A stretch of DNA of 64,000 nucleotides, from contig QGON01000070.1 of the NCBI GenBank assembly GCA_003660235.1, forward strand, positions 1 through 64,000, read 5' to 3'. This DNA is from a bacterium endosymbiont of Escarpia laminata (GTDB taxonomy: Bacteria > Pseudomonadota > Gammaproteobacteria > Chromatiales > Chromatiaceae). The position numbers and the translations under genes are program-made. The notes under the pieces were generated by a model. The model was not told the DNA's origin and made no database searches. It saw only the letters and a list, made by a program, of their open reading frames with translations. Shown here piece after piece: positions 1 through 8,993 of the stretch. Numbering within the stretch: position 1 is the stretch's first letter; every line of letters begins with the position of its first letter.

Positions 1-387
1 ATGCGTACCAATATTCAAGTCCTGCACAACAAAATCTCGATAGCCTTTAAATCGTGAACCCGGTGGAACGGGCACATCAGGCTTAATCACTTTATCTTCA
101 TGAATCACCAGCTTCTGGGTCTTTTTCTTTTTGCGAGACCCTGGACGTTTTTTAGGGGGTGATTCTGATGAGGTATCGGGTTCGGTGTTTTTGTCCAGTT
201 TGCTACCTTTAAAGACGGGCCGTTTTTTCTCACCCTTAAGAATATTGACTTCATCTTTAAGCAAGGCTATTTCTTCATCCTGTTGCTGCACACGTTCAAT
301 TAACTGCTCAACCAGACCGAGTAACGCCTTAACAACAGGCGTTTGATCTTGTTCTGGAATGTCGGGTAGAGGAGGCAGCTTTTTCAC
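1..387 (-). CDS. Transposase N-terminal part (DDE / IS66-like coiled-coil N-terminus), truncated by window edge
   Basis: Minus-strand reading from GTG at 387: VKKLPPLPDIPEQDQTPVVKALLGLVEQLIERVQQQDEEIALLKDEVNILKGEKKRPVFKGSKLDKNTE...RFKGYRDFVVQDLNIGTH, open to the window edge; transposase-like N-terminal coiled coil. Confidence 0.6.
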   Translation of the reverse strand, partial: MKKLPPLPDIPEQDQTPVVKALLGLVEQLIERVQQQDEEIALLKDEVNILKGEKKRPVFKGSKLDKNTEPDTSSESPPKKRPGSRKKKKTQKLVIHEDKVIKPDVPVPPGSRFKGYRDFVVQDLNIGTH

Positions 388-575
388 GGACTTTTAAAGT
401 AATCACTGAATAAGCCTTATTCTACCACCGGTTTTGAAACTCAAATTTGACTTCGCAGGAGTCATTTTAAGGAGATAAAAAAAGCATTCCTCAAGCCTGT
501 ACGAAATAAGAATGAAAATGGCATAGTGCGCGCTACAAGATCAGCCATGACAGTTTCCAAACCAGAGTTGTGCCA

Positions 576-613
576 TGACAGGATTTTTAGTTTTTTGCCC
601 CAAAATCCTGTCA
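576..613. repeat. Perfect 12-bp inverted repeat (TGACAGGATTTT...AAAATCCTGTCA)
   Basis: 576-587 pairs with 602-613, 14-nt loop, intergenic. Confidence 0.7.
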
Positions 614-784
614 AGTGCTTTTTGTAATTATTTACTGCTTGCCACGGGTTTTTGAGAAGTTACAAAGCATGAAGGTAAGGGATTGATTAACCATGAATTT
701 TCTTCGTGTTCTTCGTGCGCTTCGTGGTAAAAACAATGTTTCCGGATGAACACTAAGTAGATCCTGAGCAGACACTAAACCCGC

Positions 785-1609
785 TCAAAAGTAAAACGAC
801 TCCAGTTGTTCGAAAGCATTGGTGGCAGGTGTGAATCCACTGCGCGGTTCTCCACCAGACTCACCTGATTCCAACACGGCCTCAAGGTAACCGAAGGCCC
901 GTTCGGCATAGAATCGCAACGGCACCCGTTGATCGTCCGCACTCAGCCAGATATAGGTTTTCTGACCGACATCATTCTCAGCAGCGTCATACGAGAAGAT
1001 CTGTAGCTTGAGCAGCGCACTCTCCTCCGCTTTTCCCTCAATCGGTTCCGATGTCACCACCACCCGGTAGTTTTTCAACTGCTTGCCGGTGAACACCGGC
1101 AGATCCAACACCTGCCCCGGCTGCAGATCCAAAACCCGCAACCGCTGCATCATCGAGAGATGATCAAACATTTCATCCCGGCCAATACCCTGTTGATGGG
1201 ACTCCTCAAGCACCGCCGGCCAGACCTGTAAGTCTGCAAATTTTTGCAGCAGTTCCAACGGTGGCCTCTTCCCGCCGTCCGAAGCAGTCGCTTTCACTTC
1301 ATATCTATGACCAACGCCCTCGTCGCGATCGAACCAGATCATCTCATTGCTGATCTCATCCGCCTGCAGGGACTCAGTCACCAGAAGTGCATTCTCCCCC
1401 TCGGGTTCATACCAGCTGCGGTATTGGTAGCGCACTGGAAAAAGCAGCTCCGCCTTACGGTAAGGCTCCGTGGTCACCTTGAGGGTAGCCACCTTCGCAA
1501 CACGTCCGGCAACCTTCACTGTCTCTCCGGCTATACGCAAATCAGCTCTGGCAATATCCAGATGGATAAAACCGGAAAATATCCCCTGATAGGAGATTTT
1601 GTAGGTCAA
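785..1609 (-). CDS. DUF3108-type protein, C-terminal frame; separated from its signal peptide by a poly-G frameshift (see findings)
   Basis: ORF MTYKISYQGIFSGFIHLDIARADLRI...; DUF3108-like pattern; signal peptide lies in the other frame upstream (1721 start). Confidence 0.6.
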   Translation of the reverse strand: MTYKISYQGIFSGFIHLDIARADLRIAGETVKVAGRVAKVATLKVTTEPYRKAELLFPVRYQYRSWYEPEGENALLVTESLQADEISNEMIWFDRDEGVGHRYEVKATASDGGKRPPLELLQKFADLQVWPAVLEESHQQGIGRDEMFDHLSMMQRLRVLDLQPGQVLDLPVFTGKQLKNYRVVVTSEPIEGKAEESALLKLQIFSYDAAENDVGQKTYIWLSADDQRVPLRFYAERAFGYLEAVLESGESGGEPRSGFTPATNAFEQLESFYF

Positions 1610-1613
1610 CTGT

Positions 1614-1721
1614 TCAGGTAATGATGCCCTGGCGGCTTGTATCTCCCCCCCCCCAGGCCAACCCGAAAGAGAATAAATAGAGACCCAAAAAAAGTTTCGC
1701 TCTCAAGACAACTCTGTTCAT
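1614..1721 (-). pseudogene. Signal-peptide fragment (MNRVVLRAKLFLGLYLFSFGLAWGGG) of the DUF3108-type gene, out of frame at a 10-G tract
   Basis: Hydrophobic leader immediately upstream of 785..1609; with 9 G the frames join as ...LAWGGEIQAARASLPEQLTYKISYQG. Confidence 0.6.
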
Positions 1722-1858
1722 AGCACACCTTTCACCCGATATTTTGCGCCAACCATACTTGCCATCATGCATAAATTGGCACGGTTCTCGCAGCTTAGGT
1801 GATAAAACCTGAATATAGACTGAATACGTCAAACTTTCGACGCTACAGGAGCTGAAAC

Positions 1859-2200
1859 ATGGTTAACCCCATCAATGGCGACAAACCGATTACCCTCACA
1901 ACCGAGTCTTCCCTGCACTCAAACCGTACTGCAACCAAAGGTCAGGAGGAAGCTGGAGAGACACCTGCAAGAGTCCAGGATACAGAGCCAACGGCGGCCG
2001 AAGTGCAGATTGATGGGGCACGCCAACTTTTTGAGCTGGAACAGAGCCGGCCGGAAGGCGCACCTGGAACACCTGAGCAGGCACGTTCACTGTTGGATCA
2101 GGTGCTGGAACGTTTGGGCACGATACCGCAAACGGCGATGCAGGCACAGACAGGCAATGCATCAGCAACCCTGGCAAACCTCCTGTTAGCCCCCCAATAA
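1859..2200 (+). CDS. Hypothetical protein (113 aa)
   Basis: ORF only. Confidence 0.45.
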   Translation: MVNPINGDKPITLTTESSLHSNRTATKGQEEAGETPARVQDTEPTAAEVQIDGARQLFELEQSRPEGAPGTPEQARSLLDQVLERLGTIPQTAMQAQTGNASATLANLLLAPQ

Positions 2201-2908
2201 CTGGTCTGTTCTATCCTCTTCGAGATCACCCTTCAGGCGGGTGATCTCGACCGCCGGGCCAATTACCACAAGCATATCCCCGGCATCCAGTTTATGGTCG
2301 ACGCCACTGGTGCTGAAGATAAGGCGGTCACTCATCTCAACATCCACCACGCCCATCAGAACCACATTATAGCGCCCTCCCAAATCCAGAATACTGAGAG
2401 GATTGCCTGAGAGACAGGAGTCCAATGGTATCTCGATCTCGGCAATGTCGAGGTGTTTGCCGAAGACTGTGTGTTCGAGCATATCGACGATCATCGGCCG
2501 GGTGATCAGTTCATGCACCTTACGCCCACTGATCTCGTAGGGATCTATGACTTTGCTGGCACCGGCCGCAAACAACTTCTGCCCGGACTGGGAAGACTCT
2601 GAGACACAGATGATCTTCAGATCGGGATCAAGGGCGCGGGCCGACAGGGTGAGAAAGACATTTTTCGCCTCTTCGGGAAACAGGCAGAAGATGACCTTGA
2701 CCCACTCCCCGATACCGACTTGGCGGAGCTTGTCATCGTCGGTGTAATCGAGCACCGCCGCATCGAAGCCCTTGGCCAACACCTCCGCCACCCGGTCCAG
2801 GTCGCTGCTGTACATATAGACCGGCAGTTTCCTGCCGATCAACTGCTCGGCAACCTCCTGTCCCATGGGACCACAACCGAAGATCAGGGAGTCACTGCGT
2901 CCCATCAA
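2186..2908 (-). CDS. TrkA-N/TrkA-C (RCK) NAD-binding potassium-channel regulatory protein
   Basis: Rossmann-like LIFGCGPMGQEVAEQL, RCK C-terminal pattern; ATG overlaps the stop of the upstream channel gene. Confidence 0.8.
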   Translation of the reverse strand: MMGRSDSLIFGCGPMGQEVAEQLIGRKLPVYMYSSDLDRVAEVLAKGFDAAVLDYTDDDKLRQVGIGEWVKVIFCLFPEEAKNVFLTLSARALDPDLKIICVSESSQSGQKLFAAGASKVIDPYEISGRKVHELITRPMIVDMLEHTVFGKHLDIAEIEIPLDSCLSGNPLSILDLGGRYNVVLMGVVDVEMSDRLIFSTSGVDHKLDAGDMLVVIGPAVEITRLKGDLEEDRTDQLLGG

Positions 2909-4500
2909 AGTGTCCCCCGTTCCAGACAGTCACGAAAATGGACCACGCTATATTCGTGGCCAAACATCACCACCAGATCCCCAGCCTGCAACTCAAAATC
3001 CGGGGTTGGATTGAAATGGAAACAACGGCCCTCGATCTCATAGGCGCCGGATGAAGCATCGATCGGGCAACCGCCCTCCCTTACCACGCCAAAGGGGATC
3101 AGCTTACGTTGACGAAAGCCGATATCAGCCATGCACCGCCCATCCAATACGGAACCGCTACGCACCCGCACCGCTTCTATCCCGACATCGTTCTGTCCGG
3201 TCAGCATGCCGTAAATCGCCTCAAAAGCGACCGGCTGACCCACATACTCCGCTGCAATCAATCCTACGATCTCATAGGGGGCAACCGTATGATCGGCCCC
3301 AGCCAAACGCAGTTTGGTCACATTCTCCCGGTGGTTGGCGCGGGAGATAATTTCAATCTCCGTATTCATCTGACGGGCTGAAAGGGTGATATAGACATTT
3401 GCCACATCATCACCTGTGAGACAGAGCAATCTTTTCGCCTGGGTTGCAATACCCAGACTCTCCAGCAGGGCACTGTCCGCCGCGTCGCCCAGAGCCGCCA
3501 GATACCCTTTCTGCTTGGCCAGGCGGACGTTGCTCTCCTGTGGGTCAACCAGCACAAACTGCCGCTGGTCGGCCGCAAGCTGATCAGCCACCACCTGCCC
3601 CACGCGACCGTAACCACAGATGATGAGATCGATATGTTTGCGCTCAACCTCGGAAAAAACCCGTTGCGCACGGATCTCGTGCATCTTCTCGCCAAAGGCG
3701 GAGACAATGATCGAGGTAAAAAACGAGATCACCCCCAGTCCGGCAATGATGAGGATAATCGTCACCACCCGACCTTCGGTAGTATGAGGCGTGATATCAC
3801 CATAACCCACAGTGGACATGGTCACCAATGCCCAGTAGATACTCTCAAAAAAGCTGCCGACACCTTTTCCATCCACGACATCCGTCTCGAAAAAGAAGAG
3901 TGCGGTGGCGGCCGTAAAGGTGATGAAGGCCATGAAGATGAACAGCGTGAAAAGCTCTATCCGCTTCTCATTCAGTACTTTGACGAATTCGCTGATACTG
4001 CGGGTATAGCGGAACAGCTTAAATAGCCGGAACAGTAAAAAGATGCGCAAAAAACGCAGGGGACGGTAGGTCGGGATGATAGCCAGCAGGTCGATGATCG
4101 CCAGGGGCTGCGTCATATATTCCCATTTTTTGGCCACCACTTCGCGTAGCGCCGGCCAGGCCCGGAAAGGCTGATTGATAAACTCAGCCCGTTCATAGTG
4201 GCTGAGAATCACCTTATGGCTGTCATTGTAAATCCAGAAGCGAAGCAAATATTCAATGATGAAAATAGTGACCGCAACCCACTCGAAGAGATCATCGAAT
4301 AGCCCCATATCATGGCGCACATCGTAGATCAGCACCCAGACGCTGGTCACCACCAGCAGGATCATGAAGACGTCAAAATAGGGACGGACCCGCGCCTTGG
4401 GATTCTCCAGCAGATCATAGAAAAATTTCTTGGCGCGCCGGTAGCGAACCGAGTCTTTCAACTTGTAACTGGTTTGGATCAGCCGGTGTGTGTTGTCCAT
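2905..4500 (-). CDS. Voltage-gated-type potassium channel with TVGYGD filter and C-terminal TrkA-N/RCK domain
   Basis: STVGYGDITPHTTEGR selectivity filter; multiple TM segments; IICGYGRVGQVVADQL RCK. Confidence 0.88.
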   Translation of the reverse strand: MDNTHRLIQTSYKLKDSVRYRRAKKFFYDLLENPKARVRPYFDVFMILLVVTSVWVLIYDVRHDMGLFDDLFEWVAVTIFIIEYLLRFWIYNDSHKVILSHYERAEFINQPFRAWPALREVVAKKWEYMTQPLAIIDLLAIIPTYRPLRFLRIFLLFRLFKLFRYTRSISEFVKVLNEKRIELFTLFIFMAFITFTAATALFFFETDVVDGKGVGSFFESIYWALVTMSTVGYGDITPHTTEGRVVTIILIIAGLGVISFFTSIIVSAFGEKMHEIRAQRVFSEVERKHIDLIICGYGRVGQVVADQLAADQRQFVLVDPQESNVRLAKQKGYLAALGDAADSALLESLGIATQAKRLLCLTGDDVANVYITLSARQMNTEIEIISRANHRENVTKLRLAGADHTVAPYEIVGLIAAEYVGQPVAFEAIYGMLTGQNDVGIEAVRVRSGSVLDGRCMADIGFRQRKLIPFGVVREGGCPIDASSGAYEIEGRCFHFNPTPDFELQAGDLVVMFGHEYSVVHFRDCLERGTL

Positions 4501-4578
4501 CTTATGCCGGTAGGGTGAAATGGATATCGGATAGCAGCGACATGATAACGCTTATCGGCAGAACCATGCGCTTCAACA

Positions 4579-4974
4579 CTATTCGACCCTGGATTCAGCG
4601 CCCGTCTCAATCCGCTCAACCGCAGCCACATTCACGGTGCGGCCATCCAGCGTTACGAATTCTCTGGCTTCCACATCGCCCCTCCGGGCCTCGTAACTGA
4701 CCGTATCCCCGGTCTGGGAATTGATGACACGGACGGTGACAACCCGATACTCATCCCGCCACTGCAGGTATAGGAAGACTCCACTCGCCAATATCATGAA
4801 TACAATCAGGCCATAGGCTGCCAGCCGTGGAGTACGATTCAATACCTTGTGTTGCTGTGCTGCGATCCGTTTGGGCTGTTCGGTTGCCGCCACTTCAGCA
4901 CGCCGCGAGCGCTGCCGTATCACCAACCAGGCGATGCCGATCACACCAAGGGTAAAGAGAATTTTTGTAATCAT
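4579..4974 (-). CDS. Hypothetical membrane protein
   Basis: ORF with two hydrophobic segments. Confidence 0.45.
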   Translation of the reverse strand: MITKILFTLGVIGIAWLVIRQRSRRAEVAATEQPKRIAAQQHKVLNRTPRLAAYGLIVFMILASGVFLYLQWRDEYRVVTVRVINSQTGDTVSYEARRGDVEAREFVTLDGRTVNVAAVERIETGAESRVE

Positions 4975-5065
4975 GGGGCGAAACAGTATCACGCCCACCA
5001 TTCATCTGGCTATTTACGCCATTAACAGGTTGCAGGGTCATCATCTAACGATTTAACATCGTCAT

Positions 5066-5713
5066 ATGCAACGATTCCTCCTTATCGCCATCTCAGTTTT
5101 CGCGCTTTTGCTCATCGCCTGCAGCGCACCGGAACCTCCAACCGTCAATCTCTACCGTGCGGTGCATGTTGGTGATATCGACCAGATAGAGCGAAACCTC
5201 TACTGGGAGGCTGATGTGAATGCCCCAGGCCCGGACGGCCGCTCCGCCCTTCACGTGGCGGCAGAGAAGGGCCGACTGGTGGTGATCAAGATACTGCTGC
5301 AGAACGGCGCTGCCATTGATCAGCTGGATGCCACGGGACAGACGCCCCTGGGGACTGCATTACTGGCAAGACGCACCCTGGCGGCTGCCTACCTGGCAAA
5401 ACAGGGTGCCCGTCTCGATGCCAATGATTTATTGTTGAAGACAGCCGCTGCGGGCAGCCTGGATCGCGATGTACTCAATTTTCTCATCAAACAGGGCGCT
5501 GACATCAATACGGCGGATGACAAAGGCAACAACGCACTGCATCTTGCAGCTTCGAAAAATCAGCGCATTGCCGCCAAACACCTTATCACCGGGGGCATAA
5601 ATCTGAACGCGGTCAATGCTGCCGGACAAACGCCGCTCGGAATTGCCCATCAGAGCGGGACGAAGGACATCGCCGATATGCTGAGAAAATTTGGTGTTGT
5701 CACCGCCCCATAG
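5066..5713 (+). CDS. Ankyrin-repeat lipoprotein
   Basis: Lipobox-like LLIACS; repeated GRSALHVAAEKGRLVVIKILLQNGA / GNNALHLAASKNQRIAAKHLI ankyrin units. Confidence 0.85.
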   Translation: MQRFLLIAISVFALLLIACSAPEPPTVNLYRAVHVGDIDQIERNLYWEADVNAPGPDGRSALHVAAEKGRLVVIKILLQNGAAIDQLDATGQTPLGTALLARRTLAAAYLAKQGARLDANDLLLKTAAAGSLDRDVLNFLIKQGADINTADDKGNNALHLAASKNQRIAAKHLITGGINLNAVNAAGQTPLGIAHQSGTKDIADMLRKFGVVTAP

Positions 5714-5811
5714 ATAAAGACTTCAGGGAGATAGCTCACGCCACATGAAATATCCCGGCAAGCCATGTATATTCCGCCAACCATACATAACCGATTCGAA
5801 GTGAAACAGCT

Positions 5812-6380
5812 ATGGCATCGACTCCCGAAGAACTGACCGTCAACTACACCGAAGACGGCATCGACATCGTCAAGGAACTGGACCAAGTGAGTCTTCGACC
5901 TCGTGATAGATTTTGGGACATCCCAGTCCCCAAAATCGACTCGGCCTTCGACAACCTGTTTGTGCCCCGGCCGTCCCGGTCACTGGCACTACGCGACAAC
6001 CTCGCAAGCTCGTTGCCGCTCCGTTGCCAGCTCCCGATGACTGGACGCCGCGCTCGGATGCCTACTTTGCTTCCCCTCTGGCGCAAGGCACGCCGGGTAA
6101 GCAGTGCGGCCTCGCGGCTACCGGGGACTACCAGCCTTCGCTTCGCTCTCCATGGCTGGCAGCGAAGGTGATACTCACCAAAGGCGCCTGGACCACCATC
6201 ATCTTCCGTTTCCAGGAGTGGAACCGGAGCAAAGAGGAGTATGGCCAGGAAAAATACACCATCCGCCGCTTTCAGAAGCGCAATGGCGAGTATCAGGCGA
6301 AATCCAAGTTCAACATCTCCAGCAAAGATCAGGCGAAGGCGATGATTAATGCCCTGCAGGGGTGGATCGGAGACGACTGA
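5812..6380 (+). pseudogene. Small conserved-type protein gene (95 aa when reconstructed) split by a ~281 bp insertion
   Basis: 5' part MASTPEELTVNYTEDGIDIVKELDQ (5812-5886) and 3' part VILTKGAWTTIIFRFQEWNRSKEEYGQEKYTIRRFQKRNGEYQAKSKFNISSKDQAKAMINALQGWIGDD (6168-6380) join in frame if 281 bp are removed. Confidence 0.65.
5891..6171. mobile_element. Candidate structured non-coding insertion element flanked by GTGA direct repeats
   Basis: GTGA at 5887-5890 and 6168-6171; internal hairpin 5909-5937 (GATTTTGGGAC/GTCCCCAAAATC), pseudoknot-capable stems CCAGCC(6131-6136)/GGCTGG(6154-6159) and CCTTCGCT(6135-6142)/AGCGAAGG(6161-6168). Confidence 0.5.
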
Positions 6381-6459
6381 GGAACTGCCTCCAGAAATCT
6401 CGAAAATAAACGCAGAGCACGCGGAGAAACCAAGAGGCAGGGCGTTATCACCTGACCTT

Positions 6460-6625
6460 GTTTATTCGGAGTAACTGCAAACTCGATATATTCGGTGAGC
6501 GTTTCCGAGTTTCACCAGACCTCCAGTACGAATACGTGGTGGCTACCATCGATGTTAAAGAGCAAAAACTCAAACTCATCCATGATCAACTTCAAGTGGA
6601 TGAATTTGATTACAAATCACGTTGA
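6460..6625 (+). pseudogene. Transposase/integrase C-terminal remnant
   Basis: Reading LDIFGERFRVSPDLQYEYVVATIDVKEQKLKLIHDQLQVDEFDYKSR* with no start; resembles a transposase C-terminal tail. Confidence 0.4.
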
Positions 6626-7770
6626 ACAAACACCTGGATGGGTTCTCTTATTTTTTGGATCTGATGGTAGTTGATAAGCTTTTCCACAATAGCGCCAGAG
6701 AGGTTATGTCCAGCGGTAAAGAGCAGCAGCCCATTTTCGGTTTCCACATTCGAGGCCAGTACATGACCCGCTCGCAACTCGCTGACGGATACCTCAGTGT
6801 AGGGTGGAATGCTGGACTCGTCTTCTCTGGATGAGATATGTCTGGCTACTGATTGCAGTACTCGCGGGTCATAAGTACCGCTGTTTTCCTGCATCCGTTC
6901 CAAGACCTTGTCGGTTGACAGCCCATCTTTCTCTTGCAGATCCTTCAGATTGTGTAGCACCTTCAGAATGCGGCTCTCTATAGGGATATCCTCCCCGGAC
7001 ACTGCATCGAGGGGCACACCAGAACCATCAAAGTTCTTGTCCTGATACAGGACGATTTTCGCCACCCTCTCAAGACGTGGAATATTGGCAAGCAGCTTAT
7101 GGCCAGTTTCCGGCAGATGGTCGATGATTTGCCGTTCCGCCTCAGACACCTGCTCACCCGAGCGTGTCTTTGCCAGTGTCTCGGGTGGCAGCGTGATGTA
7201 AGCGATATGGGAAAGCATGGCGGCTGCCTCCAACTCCCATGTGTTGAAGATCTGCATTGCATGCGCCACCCCAATGGCTGTCTCCCGCAAAGTGACGGCG
7301 CGATCCGATATCCTTGGCACTGCGATTGACAATATCTCAAGCAGCAGCTTGATAGAGCCGTTCAGAGTGCCTTCCAGGATCTCCCGCTCCGCATGAATCA
7401 GCTGGTATTGGTTCTGCGCCGCCTCAAGGGTACTAACCAGCAGTTCGTACGGCCAGGGTTTGGTCATAAAACGGAAAACATTTCCTTTGTTGACGGCATC
7501 AATGGCGGTCTGTTGGTCTGCATTGCCGGTGAGCATGAGGCGAACACTGTCCGGCGCCACCTCCTGCACCTTCTCGAGGAAGGCAATGCCATCCATTTCA
7601 GGCATCCGCATGTCGGCGACGACGACAGAGAATGGCCCCTCCTTCTGAATAATCTCCAACCCTTCCCGCCCACTGAGTGCTGTCGTAAGCTGAAACCGGT
7701 TACGCAACTGTCGCTGGTATGCGTTCAGGATATTGGGCTCGTCATCGACAAACAGGATTTTCTCACTCAT
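6610..7770 (-). CDS. Response regulator with degenerate HD-GYP-like output domain
   Basis: REC: ILFVDDEPNILNAYQRQLR...VVVADMRMPEMDG...MTKPWP; output contains YQDKNFDGSGVP (HD-GYP-like, catalytic residues altered). Confidence 0.75.
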   Translation of the reverse strand: MSEKILFVDDEPNILNAYQRQLRNRFQLTTALSGREGLEIIQKEGPFSVVVADMRMPEMDGIAFLEKVQEVAPDSVRLMLTGNADQQTAIDAVNKGNVFRFMTKPWPYELLVSTLEAAQNQYQLIHAEREILEGTLNGSIKLLLEILSIAVPRISDRAVTLRETAIGVAHAMQIFNTWELEAAAMLSHIAYITLPPETLAKTRSGEQVSEAERQIIDHLPETGHKLLANIPRLERVAKIVLYQDKNFDGSGVPLDAVSGEDIPIESRILKVLHNLKDLQEKDGLSTDKVLERMQENSGTYDPRVLQSVARHISSREDESSIPPYTEVSVSELRAGHVLASNVETENGLLLFTAGHNLSGAIVEKLINYHQIQKIREPIQVFVQRDL

Positions 7771-8639
7771 GCTTCATTCTCCTCTGGTTGCAGTCTCTCC
7801 CAGGTGTTCAGTCGATCCAATCCCCCGACCCGGGCCAGAAACTCACGGTCCACCTCCTTGGCCTCCTTGGGAAATATGCCCCCCGACAGTCCGGTCTGGT
7901 GGATCAGTACGTCGGCAACATGTACCGCACTCAGCGGACAAAAACAGTTGCCGCTGGAAAGTCCCGGCTGGTGATGAAAGGCGACTGCCTCCACAACAGA
8001 GTTGGGCAACGCCCAGAGCCCCAAGAGATATGCCCCTACCGCACCATGGGTGGTACCGTAAACCTCCTGTTCCGCCAGACATAGAGCCATATCCTGGTCT
8101 TTCGCCAGCGCCCTGACCTTTACATAATCTTCAGAAAAATTCTGTTCCAGGATCAGTATGCCGATATCGTGCAATATCCCAGCCAGGAAACAGTCGTCAG
8201 CCACCGCCTTGTCTGCCCCTTCAGCCTGCGCGATGCGCTGGGCCAGCCTGGCCACCACCAGACTATGATCCAGTAGAGACTCGATGGAGAAAATCGTGTC
8301 CTTGACCCGTTGTTGATCGAACTGGGAAAAGATACCGACCGAAAGCACGAGCGCCTTGAGAACATCAAGACCGAGCAATGTGGCTGCCTCTTTGCTGTCA
8401 GAGATATGTCGGCCAAGACCGAAGAAGGCGGAGTTTACCAGTTGCAGGATCTTTGCCGTCATGGCCGGATCCTTGCCGATAATCTCCCCTATTTCATAAA
8501 GTGAAGTCTCCGGGGAGCGCAGCTTGGTCATGATCTCCTGGTATGTCTTGGGGATACTGGGCAGACTCGTCATCCCGGTTACCAAGAAGTGAAGCTGCCC
8601 GTTACCCAGAAAGCGCTTGAGGGCAAAAGCGCGGTTCAA
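7767..8639 (-). CDS. HDOD-domain protein, C-terminal part of an REC-HDOD protein interrupted by an amber codon
   Basis: HDOD pattern LPSIPKTYQEIMTKLRSPETSLYEIGEIIGKDPAMTAKILQLVNSAFFG; same frame as the REC ORF upstream. Confidence 0.75.
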   Translation of the reverse strand: MNRAFALKRFLGNGQLHFLVTGMTSLPSIPKTYQEIMTKLRSPETSLYEIGEIIGKDPAMTAKILQLVNSAFFGLGRHISDSKEAATLLGLDVLKALVLSVGIFSQFDQQRVKDTIFSIESLLDHSLVVARLAQRIAQAEGADKAVADDCFLAGILHDIGILILEQNFSEDYVKVRALAKDQDMALCLAEQEVYGTTHGAVGAYLLGLWALPNSVVEAVAFHHQPGLSSGNCFCPLSAVHVADVLIHQTGLSGGIFPKEAKEVDREFLARVGGLDRLNTWERLQPEENEA

Positions 8640-8702
8640 AGTCTCTTTCAGGGTATCGACGTCACAGGGTTTCGTCAGGAATTGATGGGCAGTACCGGCG
8701 GA

Positions 8703-8981
8703 CTACATGATCAACTCCTCATCGGAATGACCGGAAAGAATGATGCGAACCAACTCTGGACGATCTGCTGCCAGTACACCCAGGAGTTCTGCTCCATTTA
8801 TTCCCGGCATCCGCATGTCTGTGACTATGGCATCGAAGTTTTTTTCATTGACCATCTTCAATGCCTCCGTGCCGCCATCCACAAACACCATCTCCCACTC
8901 CTTGCGCTGCCCCCGAAGCGACCGTTGCAAACCTTGTAGAACACTCCGTTCGTCATCCACAAACAAAATAGACTTTTTCAT
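8703..8981 (-). CDS. Response-regulator receiver domain ending at an in-frame TAG; continues as the HDOD ORF
   Basis: MKKSILFVDDERSVLQGLQRSLRGQ...VTDMRMPGINGAELL...ILSGHSDEELIM*; next in-frame SAGTAHQFLTKPCDVDTLKETLNRAF supplies the missing end of the REC domain. Confidence 0.8.
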   Translation of the reverse strand: MKKSILFVDDERSVLQGLQRSLRGQRKEWEMVFVDGGTEALKMVNEKNFDAIVTDMRMPGINGAELLGVLAADRPELVRIILSGHSDEELIM

Positions 8982-8993
8982 GGTTCTTCCCTT

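Noticed and set aside
5887-6171. Group II intron interpretation of the insertion
   Set aside because: GUGAG start is suggestive but no AY 3' end and no recognisable domain V hairpin; also no RT ORF
5913-6380. 155-aa ORF annotated across the insertion
   Set aside because: Its first part is translation of the structured insert; only the VILTKGAW... tail is protein-like
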